From positions 1 through 5,269 of the forward strand of contig CAJLUG010000077.1 in assembly GCA_905209745.1 (NCBI GenBank): 5,269 bases of DNA, read 5' to 3'. Every line of letters starts with the position of its first letter. Within the stretch, counting starts at the first letter, position 1. The notes beneath the pieces were generated by a model. The model saw nothing but the letters and a program-made list of their open reading frames with translations. It searched no databases and was not told the DNA's origin. Source of the DNA: an uncultured Mycoplasma sp. GTDB taxonomy: Bacteria; Bacillota_I; Bacilli_A; RF39; UBA660. The position numbers were made by a program, and so were the translations under genes. This document shows, piece after piece, positions 5,218-5,269 of the stretch.

Positions 5218-5269
5218 GTTCGAGTAGTTCAATGGATAGAATCTCTCCCTCCGACGGAGATGATATGGG
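5218..5269 (+). tRNA. tRNA-Arg (anticodon CCG), 3' end cut by the window edge
   Basis: The acceptor 5' strand is GTTCGAG (5218-5224), followed by TA. The D stem is GTTC/GAAT (5227-5230 with 5239-5242, including one G-U pair) around an AATGGATA loop. The anticodon stem TCTCC/GGAGA (5244-5248 with 5256-5260) closes a 7-nt loop CTCCGAC with anticodon CCG at 5251-5253. The variable loop is TGAT, and ATGGG at 5265-5269 is the 5' half of the T stem. The rest is outside the window. It decodes CGG, a rare codon in this AT-rich DNA. It starts 11 nt after the lipoprotein stop with no visible promoter or terminator between. Confidence 0.93.

Noticed and set aside
1..5269. Mobile element, CRISPR array, riboswitch or toxin-antitoxin pair
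   Set aside because: I found no transposase, integrase, spaced direct repeats, structured leader longer than a terminator hairpin, or paired small ORFs of that kind. The kinase remnant has no flanking inverted or direct repeats indicating insertion.

Overview
The window is very AT-rich, and every gene runs on the + strand. Genes are tightly packed and separated by short intrinsic terminators. Arginine is mostly AGA with some CGT, and SD sequences are of the AGAGGTG type. UGG encodes Trp, and no gene needs UGA read as Trp. This points to a low-GC member of the Bacillota, most like the small-genome uncultured Bacilli related to Mollicutes (RF39-like). That placement is inferred from gene content and style, not from a phylogenetic marker.

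Layout: (1) positions 2-661 hold the 3' end of a YfhO-family membrane protein gene, followed by a strong terminator. (2) About 698-1009 is an eroded remnant of a BceS-type sensor histidine kinase, with only the end of the ATPase domain recognisable and a frameshift in an A-tract. (3) A well-formed sigma-A promoter (1014-1042) drives a small single-pass membrane protein with a Glu/Lys-rich outer segment; its terminator starts inside its last codons. (4) uvsE (UV damage endonuclease) and murI (glutamate racemase) lie 19 nt apart as a probable operon closed by a 10-bp-stem terminator. (5) An alpha/beta hydrolase of the hormone-sensitive-lipase type, a DUF1003 membrane protein and a lipoprotein follow with no visible terminator between them. 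The last two overlap by 20 nt. (6) A tRNA-Arg(CCG), cut by the window edge, begins 11 nt after the lipoprotein.

The content is mostly housekeeping and envelope functions: YfhO-type envelope glycosylation, MurI for D-glutamate, two surface proteins of unknown role and one DNA repair enzyme. I see no mobile element, CRISPR array, defence island or clearly new multi-gene system. The points most worth a second look are the decaying kinase, the recurrent TGATAT-type -10 boxes only 15-18 nt before start codons, the hydrolase without the usual HGGG oxyanion motif, and the single CGG codon located 1.3 kb upstream of the tRNA that reads it.
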